Source of the DNA: Novosphingobium sp.
GTDB lineage: Bacteria; Pseudomonadota; Alphaproteobacteria; Sphingomonadales; Sphingomonadaceae
Length of the DNA: 64,000 nt
NCBI RefSeq assembly: GCF_019748365.1
Contig: NZ_JAIEPN010000068.1
Coordinates: 20,478 to 84,477, forward strand
Direction of reading: 5' to 3'
Every line of letters begins with the position of its first letter. The first letter of the stretch is position 1. The notes beneath the pieces were generated by a model, which saw nothing but the letters and a program-made list of their open reading frames with translations, ran no database searches and was not told the DNA's origin. Shown here in pieces: positions 16,164 through 25,493 of this stretch. A program made the position numbers and the translations under genes.

Positions 16164-17123
16164 TTAGCGAGCGGGTTCCAGCTTGGTGTTGAGGACCCAG
16201 CCAACGTTGTCGTTGTCGTCCGCCACTTCCCACCACAAGCCGTTCTTGTTGCCGGTGGGATAGACGGTCGAGCCCGGCGCAAGGGTGCGGATGACCGCGC
16301 CGCTGGCGGCCGCGGTCTTGCGCATCGTGCTGGGGGCAATCGTCACATAGCTCTTGGTCGGCGATGCTTCGGCGGTGCCTTCAGCGCCTTGCTGGATACC
16401 GCCAAGATCGTTCACCAGCTTCGAATAGGCATCGATGAAGGCTAGCGTGACGATCCGGCCGATGTCGGTGTTGTCATACCCGCCGCCGACCGCGCCGACG
16501 CCAATCCCTGCGAAAAAGCCGCCACCGCCGCCGAAGCCGATGTCGTTCTTGGCCGCATAGCCCTCGACCGTGGCAATCGTTTCGGTGGTGCGCACATTGG
16601 TGACCGAAAGCACTGTGTTGGCCTCAAGCTTGCGACTGCGGATGCCGCCGATGAGGCCGCCGAAGGCACCGCCGATGATCCCGCCGACCGCCGCCGCGCC
16701 CCCGCTGCCCTGTGCATTGCTGTTGGCGGCCTGCACTTCGGCGACGAGCACATAGTCGGCCGCCTTGATCTGGTTCTGCCCGACGTTCGAGCGCCGCTGG
16801 AGGCCCAGCGTGTTGCCGATCTCGCGCTCGGTCTTGGCGGCATCGAGCCCGCTGCCGCGATCGACAAGGTTGAAGCAGCCGGAGCGCTGCACGATGACCT
16901 TGAGCAGCTTTTGCGGCGGGGCCAGATTGAACTGGGTCCAGCCGCTGGGATCATCACCATCGATGATCGAGATCGTACCGAGCTTGCGTGTGCAGTGCGG
17001 CACATCGTTCACAGCCTGCCGCTGCAGCTTTTCGGCATTCGATGCCTTGGCCTGACGGGGCTCGGCCAAGGCAGGTGTGGCCACCAGAGAAAGGGCAGCC
17101 GCCGACGCAATAAGGTTCTTCAT
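16164..17123 (-). CDS. Exported CsgG/HfaB-like protein with C-terminal SH3-like segment
   Basis: A 319-residue protein with a signal peptide (MKNLIASAAALSLVATPALA). The central part matches CsgG-like assembly proteins: the LLKVIVQRSGCFNLVDR block near residue 75, the ADYVLVAEVQ strand, then a glycine-rich membrane-insertion-like segment (AAVGGIIGGAFGGLIGGI and GGGGGFFAGIGVGAVGGG). The tail (about 255-319) looks like a bacterial SH3-type domain (GAVIRTLAPGSTVYPTG, GLWWEVAD..DNVGWVLNTKLE). CsgG itself is a lipoprotein pore, but no lipobox is seen here, so this may be a periplasmic relative. The start follows a GGGGGG tract. It is convergent with dapA. Confidence 0.75.
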   Translation of the reverse strand: MKNLIASAAALSLVATPALAEPRQAKASNAEKLQRQAVNDVPHCTRKLGTISIIDGDDPSGWTQFNLAPPQKLLKVIVQRSGCFNLVDRGSGLDAAKTEREIGNTLGLQRRSNVGQNQIKAADYVLVAEVQAANSNAQGSGGAAAVGGIIGGAFGGLIGGIRSRKLEANTVLSVTNVRTTETIATVEGYAAKNDIGFGGGGGFFAGIGVGAVGGGYDNTDIGRIVTLAFIDAYSKLVNDLGGIQQGAEGTAEASPTKSYVTIAPSTMRKTAAASGAVIRTLAPGSTVYPTGNKNGLWWEVADDNDNVGWVLNTKLEPAR

Positions 17124-17293
17124 CAAGTCCCCCCGGGATGAGATACGAATCGTGCGCCCTTGATTTGAGAATGTGCCTGCCCGCGCCATATGACAACGGC
17201 GGGACTTCATCTTTTTGCGCCGTGCGGTCAATCGCGCTCCGGATCGACCGACCGGTCATCAGGCGCTGGCGCGCCGTCTTGTCGCGTCGCCGT

Positions 17294-18625
17294 TCACATA
17301 TGCCGATAGATCGCCCGTTCGTGGCTGAACGCCTTGAAACCGAAGTAGCCGTGATAGCTGCCGGTGCCACTGGCGTTGACGCCGCCGAAGGGCAGGTGGT
17401 TTTCAAGGTAGTGCGAGAACACGCCGTTGATCGTCATGCCGCCCGATGAGGTGCGGCTGATCACCTTCTCGATATTGGCCTCGTCGTCCGAGTAGACGTA
17501 GAGCGCGAGCGGCTTGTCGCGCGCGGCGATGTAGTCGATCGCCTGATCCAGGCTCTCGTAGTTCATGACCGGCAGCACGGGGGCGAAGATTTCTTCCTGC
17601 AGGATCTTCATCTGCGGGGTGACGCCGGTCAGCAGCGTGGGGTGGATGGTAAGGTCGCTCTCGTCCAGCGTGCCGCCGACGGCGACGGTCGCGCCTTGCG
17701 CCACGGCATCGTCGAACAGCGCTTTCACGCGGTTGAAGTTTGCCTGATTGACGATCTGGGCGATGCTTTCCTTCTTGATCGCGCCGGTCTCGTCATAGAG
17801 GTTCTTGGCGACGTTGGTCTTGAAGCCTTCGACGAGCTGCGCCTGCTGTTCTGCGCGCACGAAGACATAGTCCGGGCTGATGCAGGCCTGCCCGCCGTTG
17901 AACTGCTTGGCCCCGGCAAGCTGCGCCGCGACCTTGTCGATATCTGCGCCCGAATCGAGGATGACCGGTGACTTGCCGCCGAGTTCGAGCGTGACGCTGG
18001 CGAGGTGCTTCGCGGCGGCGGCCATGATGATCTTGCCGACGCGGGTGCTGCCGGTGAAGAACACGTGGTTGAACGGCAGTTCGAGCAGCGCGGTGGCGAC
18101 GCTGACATCGCCTTCGACCAGCGCGACTTCGTTTTCATCGAAGGCCTGCGTGATGATGCTGGCGGCGACCTTTGCAGTGGCAGGGCAGAGGTCGGTGAGC
18201 TTCACCACGGCGGTGTTGCCCGCCGCGACGGCAGCCGCGAGCGGCCCGAGCGCGAGGCCGAGCGGGAAGTTCCACGGCCCGAGGATCAGGCAGACCCCGC
18301 GCGCTTCATAGCGGATCTGCGCGCGGTCGTTCGGGTTCAAGGAGGGGGCGACTTCGGTCGGCGCCATCCATGCATCGAGATTGTCGATATTGCGCTGGAT
18401 ATTGGCGGTGACGTTCATCACCTCGGTCACGCGAATCTCGCCCTCGGGCTTGCGCGTGTCTTCGAGCACGGCGGCGACGATGGCATCGGCATGGGCCTCG
18501 ACTGCGGCCTTCAGCCCCGCCAGCTTGGCCTTGCGCACTTCGGCGCTGGAGGCCTTCACGTTCCACTGGTTCGCCTGCTGGAGTTCGAAGATGCGGAGGA
18601 GATCGGCAGTGGTCGGGTTGGTCAT
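17294..18625 (-). CDS. Aldehyde dehydrogenase (coniferyl-aldehyde/ALDH3-like)
   Basis: A 443-residue NAD(P)-dependent aldehyde dehydrogenase. Visible motifs are the oxyanion Asn in GPWNFPLGLALGPL, the NAD-binding FTGSTRVGK, the catalytic Glu in VTLELGGKSP, and the catalytic Cys in NGGQACISPDYVFV. The C-terminal PFGGVNASGTGSYHGYFGF block is typical of the shorter class 3 enzymes, as are coniferyl aldehyde dehydrogenases. The start is the ATG at 18625. There is no operon partner, and the substrate is not deducible. Confidence 0.93.
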   Translation of the reverse strand: MTNPTTADLLRIFELQQANQWNVKASSAEVRKAKLAGLKAAVEAHADAIVAAVLEDTRKPEGEIRVTEVMNVTANIQRNIDNLDAWMAPTEVAPSLNPNDRAQIRYEARGVCLILGPWNFPLGLALGPLAAAVAAGNTAVVKLTDLCPATAKVAASIITQAFDENEVALVEGDVSVATALLELPFNHVFFTGSTRVGKIIMAAAAKHLASVTLELGGKSPVILDSGADIDKVAAQLAGAKQFNGGQACISPDYVFVRAEQQAQLVEGFKTNVAKNLYDETGAIKKESIAQIVNQANFNRVKALFDDAVAQGATVAVGGTLDESDLTIHPTLLTGVTPQMKILQEEIFAPVLPVMNYESLDQAIDYIAARDKPLALYVYSDDEANIEKVISRTSSGGMTINGVFSHYLENHLPFGGVNASGTGSYHGYFGFKAFSHERAIYRHM

Positions 18626-18870
18626 GGTTTTGCCTGCGCTTGCTTGGGGCCGGAGCGGCCGGGTCTGGATTCCCGGATGCTTTAGCCCAGCCGCGTGGTC
18701 AATGTAAGGTGACCTAACGGATCATGCTGTGCAACTTTGTGGGGGATGGGGTGTGCCTGGGCGGGACTGTCCGATTCTAGCTGGTCACTACCATATCGTA
18801 TTGTTGTGGTTCTATTCCCACTCTGTTGGTCGGAAGGCCAATTCGTTGCTGTCGCTCAAACGAACGATGT

Positions 18871-19659
18871 TCATGCGCCCGCTGATTTCGGTTGCGGCAC
18901 AAGAGCAACCAAGAGGACGATCGCCACGATCAGAAGCGCAGAAGCGATCGGACGGCTCAGCTCAAGACCGCCACTTCCAACCGGCTTGTCGAGAAAGTCT
19001 CCCACGGTCGCACCAAGCGGGCGTGTGAGAATGAAGGAGGCCCAGAACAATGCCACTCTGCTGAACGCCGTTCGCCAATAGAGCAGGGCCAAAGCGGCCA
19101 GCGCGGAACCAAACACCGTTGCGGCTCCAAGATACCCCAGCGGGCCATCAGCCAGCCAATCACCTAGCGCGGTGCCCAATGTTTGGGAGAGGGTGATCGT
19201 CACCCAATAGAACGCTTCCGCGCGCGGAGCGTGAATGTCCGCAACATTGATTGAGCCCATCGCGCGATACCAAAGCCAGAGGCTGGCCAATACCATGCTG
19301 AAAAGCAGTGCACTGCCACCCGGGTAGCCGATGCCTATCGACCGGGTCGCGAAGTCGGCCATCGTGGTTCCCGCAGTAGTGGAAGCGATGATTGTGCTCC
19401 AGTAGAGCCAGGGATGAAAGTTGCGCGCCCGTATCTGTGCTGCGACCAGCACCAAGAGCAGACTTGCGAAAATCGCGGTTCCGACGAGGTACCCATTGAT
19501 GCCGCTCTGGCCCGCAGTTGCAGTCGTTTCCCCCAGCCAACTCATACTCACGGTATCACCGGCAGTTTCGCCGAACGTTGTGGCAAGAATCTTGATGATC
19601 CAGAAGCCTAGTGTGATCGCGGGAACCTTGCTCAAGGCAGTAGTCTCTGACGTGTTCAT
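18871..19659 (-). CDS. DUF347-repeat (COG4705-like) membrane protein
   Basis: A 262-residue integral membrane protein with about eight hydrophobic segments. It contains four internal copies of a short motif of Gly/Thr ending in an acidic residue: TTFGETAGD, TTAGTTMAD, TLGTALGD and PLGATVGD. This is the repeat pattern of DUF347. The regularly spaced acidic residues inside membrane segments suggest a transport path or metal site, but this is inference only. The 245 bases between it and the aldehyde dehydrogenase start hold nothing I can identify. Its codon use is somewhat less GC-biased than its neighbours. Confidence 0.8.
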   Translation of the reverse strand: MNTSETTALSKVPAITLGFWIIKILATTFGETAGDTVSMSWLGETTATAGQSGINGYLVGTAIFASLLLVLVAAQIRARNFHPWLYWSTIIASTTAGTTMADFATRSIGIGYPGGSALLFSMVLASLWLWYRAMGSINVADIHAPRAEAFYWVTITLSQTLGTALGDWLADGPLGYLGAATVFGSALAALALLYWRTAFSRVALFWASFILTRPLGATVGDFLDKPVGSGGLELSRPIASALLIVAIVLLVALVPQPKSAGA

Positions 19660-19812
19660 AGCTTATCTCGCATCGCCGACGACCAGTGCTTTGAAGCCTC
19701 GGGCGGTGAACGAGGGGTGAATTGTCGCTCACCCACCAGTCTCTACCATCCGACTGGCTCCCCCGCGATTTCCACAAGCGGTCCTTCGTTCCCGGCAAAT
19801 CCGCCCAAGTCC

Positions 19813-20595
19813 CTACCCCATCGACCACCCATGGCTCGCCACCAGCGACTGCCCGGTAAGCGCATTGCTCGGGAACGCGGCAAAGAACAGCGCGAGTTCG
19901 GCGATGTCATCCACGGTGGTGAACTCGCCGTCGACCGTCTGGCCGAGCATGACTTTCTTGACGACTTCGTCCTCGCTGATGCCCAGTTCCTTGGCCTGTT
20001 CGGGGATCTGCTTGTCCACCAGCGGGGTGCGGACGAAGCCGGGGCAGATCACGTTGGTGCGCACGCCGTGGGGGCCGCCTTCCTTGGCGATCGTGCGGCA
20101 GAGGCCAAGGAGGCCGTGCTTGGCGGTGACATAGGCGCTCTTGAGCGGGCTCGCTTCCTTCGAATGGACCGAGCCCATGAACAGGATCGCGCCGGAGCCC
20201 TGCTTGTACATATGCGGAATCACCGCCTTGCTGGTGAGGAACGCGCCGTCGAGGTGGATGGCGAGCATCTTCTTCCAATCGGCAAAGGCGAAGGATTCGA
20301 TGGGGTTGACGATCTGGATGCCTGCATTGGAGACGAGCACATCGACCGTGCCCCAGGCCGCGACCACGGCGGCGACGCCGGCGTTCACCTGATCCTCGTC
20401 GGTCACGTTCATGGCGACGGCCATCGCCGCGCCGGGGTAATCCGCATTGATCCCGGCGGCGGCGGCCTCGGCGGCTTCCAGCATGAGATCGGCAATGGCG
20501 ACCTTGGCGCCCGCCGCTGCATAGCGCTTGGCAATGGCAAGGCCGATGCCGCTGGCGGCGCCGGTGACAATGGCGATCTTGTTGGTGAGGTCCAT
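19813..20595 (-). CDS. bdhA: 3-hydroxybutyrate dehydrogenase (SDR family)
   Basis: A 260-residue short-chain dehydrogenase expected to interconvert 3-hydroxybutyrate and acetoacetate with NAD. The nucleotide-binding TGAASGIG is at about 12-19, NAG in VLVSNAGIQ, catalytic Ser in GSVHSKEAS, and the YxxxK pair in SAYVTAKHG. The [14 protein letters not shown] and [21 protein letters not shown] blocks are typical of D-3-hydroxybutyrate dehydrogenases. AGGAG lies nine bases before the ATG. It starts 19 bases after the stop of the patatin gene on the same strand, which suggests a shared transcript serving storage-polymer or lipid breakdown. Confidence 0.92.
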   Translation of the reverse strand: MDLTNKIAIVTGAASGIGLAIAKRYAAAGAKVAIADLMLEAAEAAAAGINADYPGAAMAVAMNVTDEDQVNAGVAAVVAAWGTVDVLVSNAGIQIVNPIESFAFADWKKMLAIHLDGAFLTSKAVIPHMYKQGSGAILFMGSVHSKEASPLKSAYVTAKHGLLGLCRTIAKEGGPHGVRTNVICPGFVRTPLVDKQIPEQAKELGISEDEVVKKVMLGQTVDGEFTTVDDIAELALFFAAFPSNALTGQSLVASHGWSMG

Positions 20596-20614
20596 GGGGA
20601 GGCTCCTTTGCGGT

Positions 20615-21736
20615 TCAGGCGAGATCGAGTGTGACGATGCCGCAATCGTGGATCTTGCGGTTCTTCCAGCGCGGGCTGGCGAGCGAGCGTTCGACGTCCG
20701 CGCGGCCTGAGGTCCAGTGGCCCTCAACCGTCCCGCGCGAGAATTCGTAGTCCTTGCTGTGCGATTCGAAATTTTCGCTGCGGTTGATCAGGTGGAGGAT
20801 CGTCACCGGCCAATCGCAGGCGTGGCTCGTCAGTTCCATGAGGTCCGGATCGGCGCGCAATTCTTCGGGCAGGCGCGCGGCGAGGCGGGCGGCGGCGGCG
20901 GTCATCGCCTCCAGTCGCACCTGCAGATCGGTGCCGAGCCGGGTGCGGCTTGAGAAGCGGATATCCTTCTCGCGCTGTATGGCCTCGCTGAGCGAACGCG
21001 GCATCATCCCGCGCGCGCTGAACAGATCGACCTGAAAGACCAGCAGCGGCGAAGTGCCGTCGCGCGTATCGAGCACATATTGCAGCGGAGTGTTGGAGAC
21101 GATGCCGCCATCCCAATAGGGCTCGCCATCGATCATCACGGCGGGGAAGCCGGGGGGCAGGGCGCCGCTGGCCATCACGTGCTCAGGCCCGATCAGGCGC
21201 TCGCGGTTGTCGAAATAGGTGAAGTTGCCCGAGAGCACGTTCACCGCGCCGACGCTGAAGCGCATCGGGCCGTTGTTGAGCAGGTCGAAATCGACAAGCT
21301 CCAGCAACGTCTCGCGCAAGGGGGCAGTGTCATAGAGGCTGGTGGCTTCGGCCGATCCGGGGAGGGCGAGCCACGGCGGCATGAGGCGCGGGGAAAAGAA
21401 GCCGGGGATGCCGCTCATCGCGATCACGCCGGCGGCGGCTTCGTTGAACAGCCGGCGGCCCCAGCCATCGTCAAATGGCGAGAAGAACGGAACGCGCGAG
21501 GACGTGCGCTCCCAGAAAGTGCGCAGGGCTTCGAGGCGGCGCTCCGGCGGATTGCCGGCGATCAGCGCGGCGTTGATCGCACCGATCGAAATGCCCGCAA
21601 CCCATGAGGGTTCGTGCCCGGCGGCGGCCAGCGCCTCGAACACGCCGGCCTGATAGGCGCCGAGCGCGCCGCCGCCCTGGAGCACAAGCACGTGCGCTTC
21701 GGCGTGATGGGGAGAAGGGGTATTCGTGCCGGCCAT
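20615..21736 (-). CDS. Patatin-like phospholipase with DUF3734-type C-terminus
   Basis: A 373-residue serine acyl hydrolase. The oxyanion loop [14 protein letters not shown] is at about residues 19-32, the nucleophile Ser in GISIG, and the catalytic Asp in DGGIVSNTP. The C-terminal 100 residues ([18 protein letters not shown]..., then a Trp/Asp-rich tail) fit the DUF3734 region of alphaproteobacterial patatins. AAGGA precedes the ATG at 21736. The pairing with a 3-hydroxybutyrate dehydrogenase is seen in this bacterial group and suggests a role in releasing hydroxybutyrate oligomers or membrane acyl chains. The actual substrate is inferred. Confidence 0.9.
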   Translation of the reverse strand: MAGTNTPSPHHAEAHVLVLQGGGALGAYQAGVFEALAAAGHEPSWVAGISIGAINAALIAGNPPERRLEALRTFWERTSSRVPFFSPFDDGWGRRLFNEAAAGVIAMSGIPGFFSPRLMPPWLALPGSAEATSLYDTAPLRETLLELVDFDLLNNGPMRFSVGAVNVLSGNFTYFDNRERLIGPEHVMASGALPPGFPAVMIDGEPYWDGGIVSNTPLQYVLDTRDGTSPLLVFQVDLFSARGMMPRSLSEAIQREKDIRFSSRTRLGTDLQVRLEAMTAAAARLAARLPEELRADPDLMELTSHACDWPVTILHLINRSENFESHSKDYEFSRGTVEGHWTSGRADVERSLASPRWKNRKIHDCGIVTLDLA

Positions 21737-21919
21737 GCCGCTTGATCCTTGTCGCGCCGATGTTGCGCCCTGATTGCGTCTTGCCCGCCCCCGCTGCCTT
21801 TTGTGCGCTGCAGCGCGGGCTTGGCAAGTCCTGATTGCTCCGGTGTTCGCGCCGGAACGGCAAAAGGTTATGGCAATGCGACGGCGGCCTCCCTTTTCTT
21901 TCAGGCAGCAGCGGCCTAC

Positions 21920-22414
21920 ATGGCGATGACCATGGTCCGTCCTACTCCGCCCGCCTTCGACAAGAAGAAGATCGTTGCCGAAAACCGCCGCGCGCGCTTC
22001 GAGTACTTCATCGAGGATGTCTACGAGGCGGGCATCGCGCTGACGGGCACCGAAGTGAAGTCGCTGCGCTTCGGCGAGGGCTCGATCGCGGAGAGCTATG
22101 CCGAGGTGAAGGACGGCGAGGTCTGGCTGGTCAATTCCAACGTGCCCGAATTCAGCCACGGCAACCGCTACAACCACGAGCCCAAGCGGCCGCGCAAGCT
22201 CTTGCTGAAAGAGCGCGAGATTGCCCGGTTCACCGGCGCGGTGGAGCGCAAGGGCATGACGCTGGTGCCGCTTTCGGTCTATTTCAACGGGCGCGGGCGC
22301 GCCAAGGTCGAGCTTGCCCTCGCCAAGGGCAAGAACAACGCCGACAAGCGCGCCACGATCAAGGACCGCGACTGGCAGCGTGACAAGGCGCGCATCATGC
22401 GCGAACATGGCTGA
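21920..22414 (+). CDS. smpB: SsrA-binding protein
   Basis: A 164-residue partner of tmRNA in trans-translation, which rescues stalled ribosomes. Motifs seen are [55 protein letters not shown] and [23 protein letters not shown]. The C-terminal [13 protein letters not shown] helix mimics the mRNA path contact. The start is not marked by a strong ribosome site; the ATG at 21932 is an alternative. Its stop overlaps the next ATG (TGATG). Confidence 0.96.
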   Translation: MAMTMVRPTPPAFDKKKIVAENRRARFEYFIEDVYEAGIALTGTEVKSLRFGEGSIAESYAEVKDGEVWLVNSNVPEFSHGNRYNHEPKRPRKLLLKEREIARFTGAVERKGMTLVPLSVYFNGRGRAKVELALAKGKNNADKRATIKDRDWQRDKARIMREHG

Positions 22415-23004
22415 TGGCGCGTTCGGAGCGGGATGATCGCAGCGAAATGAAGGGCGGACTTTCCGGCTGGGCGCGGCGAATGATCCCGACGCGCGAAACG
22501 CTGGTGAAAAGCCGCTTCGTCCGCCCGCTGGCGGCCCGCCCCGAACTGTGGCGCTACAATCGCCGCTCGGTGCCGCGCGGCATTGCGGTGGGGCTGTTCG
22601 TCGGCATCTTTGCGATGATCCCGGGCGTCCAGATCGTCGGCGCGGCGCTGATGTGCGTGCCGTTTCGCGGCAACGTGCCGCTCGCCGCAGCAGCAACGCT
22701 CCTTTCGAACCCGGCGACGACACCGATGATCCTGCTTTGCGCCCTTTGGGTCGGGAGCTTCTTCGGTTTCGATGCCGATCTTGCCACTTTTCAGGCACTG
22801 ATCGACCGGGGGGCGGGTTTTGGCGAGTGGGCGAACTGGCTGGTCTCCGCCGCCGCGCCCGCGCTGGTGCTGGGGCTGCTGGCCATCGCGGTGGTTTCGG
22901 CAGTGGTCGGTTATGGTGCCGCAATCGTGATCTGGCGCTGGTGGACCGGGCGGCGGCGGCGCCTGCGGCTCACCCGGAGTCCTGCGAGGACCCCGCGGGC
23001 ATGA
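22414..23004 (+). CDS. DUF2062 membrane protein
   Basis: A 196-residue protein with a basic N-terminus and about three membrane helices (IAVGLFVGIFAMIPGVQIVGAALM, PATTPMILLCALWVGSFFG, ALVLGLLAIAVVSAVVGYGAAIVIW). The PRGIAVGLFVGIFAMIPGVQ and LLSNPATTPMIL blocks are DUF2062 signatures. The tail is Arg-rich (WTGRRRRLRLTRS). It overlaps smpB at its start (TGATG) and cckA at its stop (ATGA), so the three genes are probably translated in a coupled way. The molecular function is unknown. Confidence 0.9.
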   Translation: MARSERDDRSEMKGGLSGWARRMIPTRETLVKSRFVRPLAARPELWRYNRRSVPRGIAVGLFVGIFAMIPGVQIVGAALMCVPFRGNVPLAAAATLLSNPATTPMILLCALWVGSFFGFDADLATFQALIDRGAGFGEWANWLVSAAAPALVLGLLAIAVVSAVVGYGAAIVIWRWWTGRRRRLRLTRSPARTPRA

Positions 23005-25487
23005 GCGTGAATGCGTTGACCGCCGACACAGACGGCCCACGGGAATCGCGCTGGCGCGAGCGGCTCACGGTCGCCTTTGCCGTGCTGGCAAGCGCGCTGC
23101 TGCTGTGGCTGGCTTCGGGACAGGCGGTTACCGCGCTGGCATATGCGCTGGGCGTGGGCTGCCTTGCCATCGCGCTCAGCTTTGCCACGCGCCCGCGCGA
23201 GGTGGCGGAAGCAAACGAATTTGCGCCGCCCGACTGGTCAGTCACCCATGCCGCGATCGAACGCGGTGAGGAAGCGACCGCCATCATCGACCGCGCGGGC
23301 CGCCTGACTTGCGCCAATGCGCGCTTTGCCGAATGCTTCGGCATCGGCGCAGCGCCGCCGCGGATTTCGGGGCTGGAAAGCGCAGCCAACGAGGCGCTTG
23401 AAAGTGCCGCGCGCGCCGCCTGGCGCGATGGCAAGGCTGCTATCGAGCCGATCATCGCCGGTGGGCGCGAATGGCGGCTGGAAATCGAGCGGGCCGGACG
23501 CGGGCAGGACTTCCTGATCTGGCGCTTTGCCCCGTTGGTACGCCGTGATCCGCTGCAGGATGTGATGGGCCACGTGCGCGGTAAAGTCGGCAAGGCGCTG
23601 GGGCGCGAAGGCATTCAGATTGCCGTCGTCGCGCCGGACGGGCTCATCCACGCGGCCAATTCCCTGTTCGCGCTGCGTGCCACCGGCGAGGCTGAGGCAG
23701 ACATCGCGGGCAGCGACTTTGTCGGCTACTTCAGCGCCGACGAACAGGAGCGCATCTTCTATGCGCGCGAGGGCAATCGCGGGTCATCTGTGCGCATGCT
23801 CCATGTGCCGATTGCCGATCCCGAGGCCGTGGCGACAAGTTCTGTGGCGGCTGATCCGGCGCAGACGGCCTCACTGTTTCTTCTGATCGACAATCAGGGC
23901 GGGGTGGGTGACACCCGCACCGGCATTCCGCAGATCGAGGCCCTGCTCGCGCGCCTGCCGCTGGGCCTGGCGATGACCGACCGCGACGGGCGGTTCCTGT
24001 TTGCCAACAAGGCCTTCCTGCGCGCCGCCGGGCACGACGAGAGCGGCCCGCCGCCCTATCCGTCAGACCTCGTGATCCGCGAGGACAAGGGCGCACTCGC
24101 CGATGCGGTGCGCCGGTTTGCGCAAGGCAGCGGTGGCGCAGGCGATGTGGCGGTGCGGCTGCGCACCGCGCCCGAGGATCCGGTTTCGCTCAGCCTTGCC
24201 GGGGTGCGCGGGCTGGGCGAGGGCGCGGTGATCCTCAGCCTCAAGGATTCGTCCGAGGAAACCCGCCTCAAGCGCGAGATCGCGCAGGCGACCAAGATGC
24301 AGGCGGTCGGCCAGCTGGCAGGCGGCGTCGCGCACGATTTCAACAACGTGCTGACCGCGATCATCGGCTACTGCGATCTCATGCTGATGCGCCACACGCC
24401 GGGCGATAGCGACTACGACGACATCCAGCAGATCCGCGCCAATTCGAACCGCGCGGCGAGCCTCACGCGCCAGCTGCTCGCCTTCTCGCGCCAGCAGACC
24501 TTGCGGCCCGAAGTGTTGCAGCTGCCCGATGTGGTGGCGGAAATCTCCACCCTGCTGAAGCGCCTGCTGGGCGAGAAGATCCTGCTCGAAGTGACGCATG
24601 ACCGCGGCCTCGGGCTGGTGCGGGCGGACCCGGTGCAGCTCGAGCAGGTGCTCCTCAACCTCGCGGTCAATGCGCGCGATGCCATGACCGGCAATGGCGC
24701 GCCGGGCGGCATTCCGGCGACCAAGGGCGGTGGCGTGCTCCGGCTCAAGACCAAGCGGGTCACCGCCGCCGACGTGCGTTCGATGAAGAGCGAGATTCTT
24801 CCCATCGGCGATTATACCGCGCTGATCGTGGAGGATACCGGGCACGGCATTCCCCCGGCGCAGATCGGCAAGATATTCGAACCGTTCTTCACCACCAAGG
24901 AGAAGGGCAAGGGCACCGGGCTCGGGCTTTCCACGGTCTACGGCATCGTCAAGCAATCGGGCGGGTTCATCTTTGCCGAAAGCGAAGTGGGCAAGGGCAC
25001 GCGCTTCTCGATCTACTTCCCGGTCCACGTCCCCGATGCAGCCGATGCCGAGGAAGCGGCAGCTGCGGCGACCGCCGCCAAGCTGCCGCCCAAGCGCAAG
25101 CAATGGTCCGGTGGCGGACGCGTGCTGCTGGTGGAGGACGAGGACACTGTGCGCGCGGTCGCCGAACGCGCGCTGGTGCGGCAAGGCTATGAGGTGACCA
25201 CCGCGAGCGACGGCGAAGACGGGCTGGAGGCATTGGGCCGCGCTATCTCGGCTGCCGAGGAGTTCGACCTCGTCGTCTCCGACGTGGTCATGCCGAGCAT
25301 GGACGGCCCTGCCATGGCCCGCGAGATTCGCGCGCTGCGGCCAGAGCTGCCGGTGCTGTTCATGTCGGGCTATGCCGAGGAGCAGCTGCGGCGCGAGATC
25401 GACATTCCCAACATGTACTTCCTCGCCAAGCCCTTCAGTGTGGCGCAGATCTGCACGGCGGTGGAAGACGTTCTGAAAGCGCGCTGA
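23001..25487 (+). CDS. cckA: Hybrid sensor histidine kinase CckA
   Basis: An 828-residue membrane kinase at the top of the CtrA phosphorelay that controls cell-cycle and motility genes in alphaproteobacteria. Two N-terminal membrane helices lie at about 22-65. Two or three PAS-like domains follow (about 85-180, 190-300, 315-415). The phospho-accepting histidine is His445 in the GGVAHDFNNVLTAIIGY motif, then the HATPase domain with LNLAVNARDAM and GHGIPPAQIGKIFEPFFTTKEKGKGTGLGLS-type boxes. The C-terminal receiver domain has Asp761 in VVSDVVMPSMDG. The start is the ATG at 23001, which overlaps the DUF2062 stop. A longer in-frame reading upstream lies inside the DUF2062 gene and is not used. 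Confidence 0.95.
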   Translation: MSVNALTADTDGPRESRWRERLTVAFAVLASALLLWLASGQAVTALAYALGVGCLAIALSFATRPREVAEANEFAPPDWSVTHAAIERGEEATAIIDRAGRLTCANARFAECFGIGAAPPRISGLESAANEALESAARAAWRDGKAAIEPIIAGGREWRLEIERAGRGQDFLIWRFAPLVRRDPLQDVMGHVRGKVGKALGREGIQIAVVAPDGLIHAANSLFALRATGEAEADIAGSDFVGYFSADEQERIFYAREGNRGSSVRMLHVPIADPEAVATSSVAADPAQTASLFLLIDNQGGVGDTRTGIPQIEALLARLPLGLAMTDRDGRFLFANKAFLRAAGHDESGPPPYPSDLVIREDKGALADAVRRFAQGSGGAGDVAVRLRTAPEDPVSLSLAGVRGLGEGAVILSLKDSSEETRLKREIAQATKMQAVGQLAGGVAHDFNNVLTAIIGYCDLMLMRHTPGDSDYDDIQQIRANSNRAASLTRQLLAFSRQQTLRPEVLQLPDVVAEISTLLKRLLGEKILLEVTHDRGLGLVRADPVQLEQVLLNLAVNARDAMTGNGAPGGIPATKGGGVLRLKTKRVTAADVRSMKSEILPIGDYTALIVEDTGHGIPPAQIGKIFEPFFTTKEKGKGTGLGLSTVYGIVKQSGGFIFAESEVGKGTRFSIYFPVHVPDAADAEEAAAAATAAKLPPKRKQWSGGGRVLLVEDEDTVRAVAERALVRQGYEVTTASDGEDGLEALGRAISAAEEFDLVVSDVVMPSMDGPAMAREIRALRPELPVLFMSGYAEEQLRREIDIPNMYFLAKPFSVAQICTAVEDVLKAR

Positions 25488-25493
25488 GACGGA

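Noticed and set aside
21737..22924. Extension of the patatin gene upstream to 769 codons
   Set aside because: The added part is antisense to smpB and DUF2062; the ATG at 21736 has a ribosome site and gives the standard patatin start.
22548..23000. Extension of CckA upstream by 151 codons
   Set aside because: The extra part lies inside the DUF2062 gene in another frame; the ATG at 23001 with ATGA overlap gives the normal CckA N-terminus with two membrane helices.
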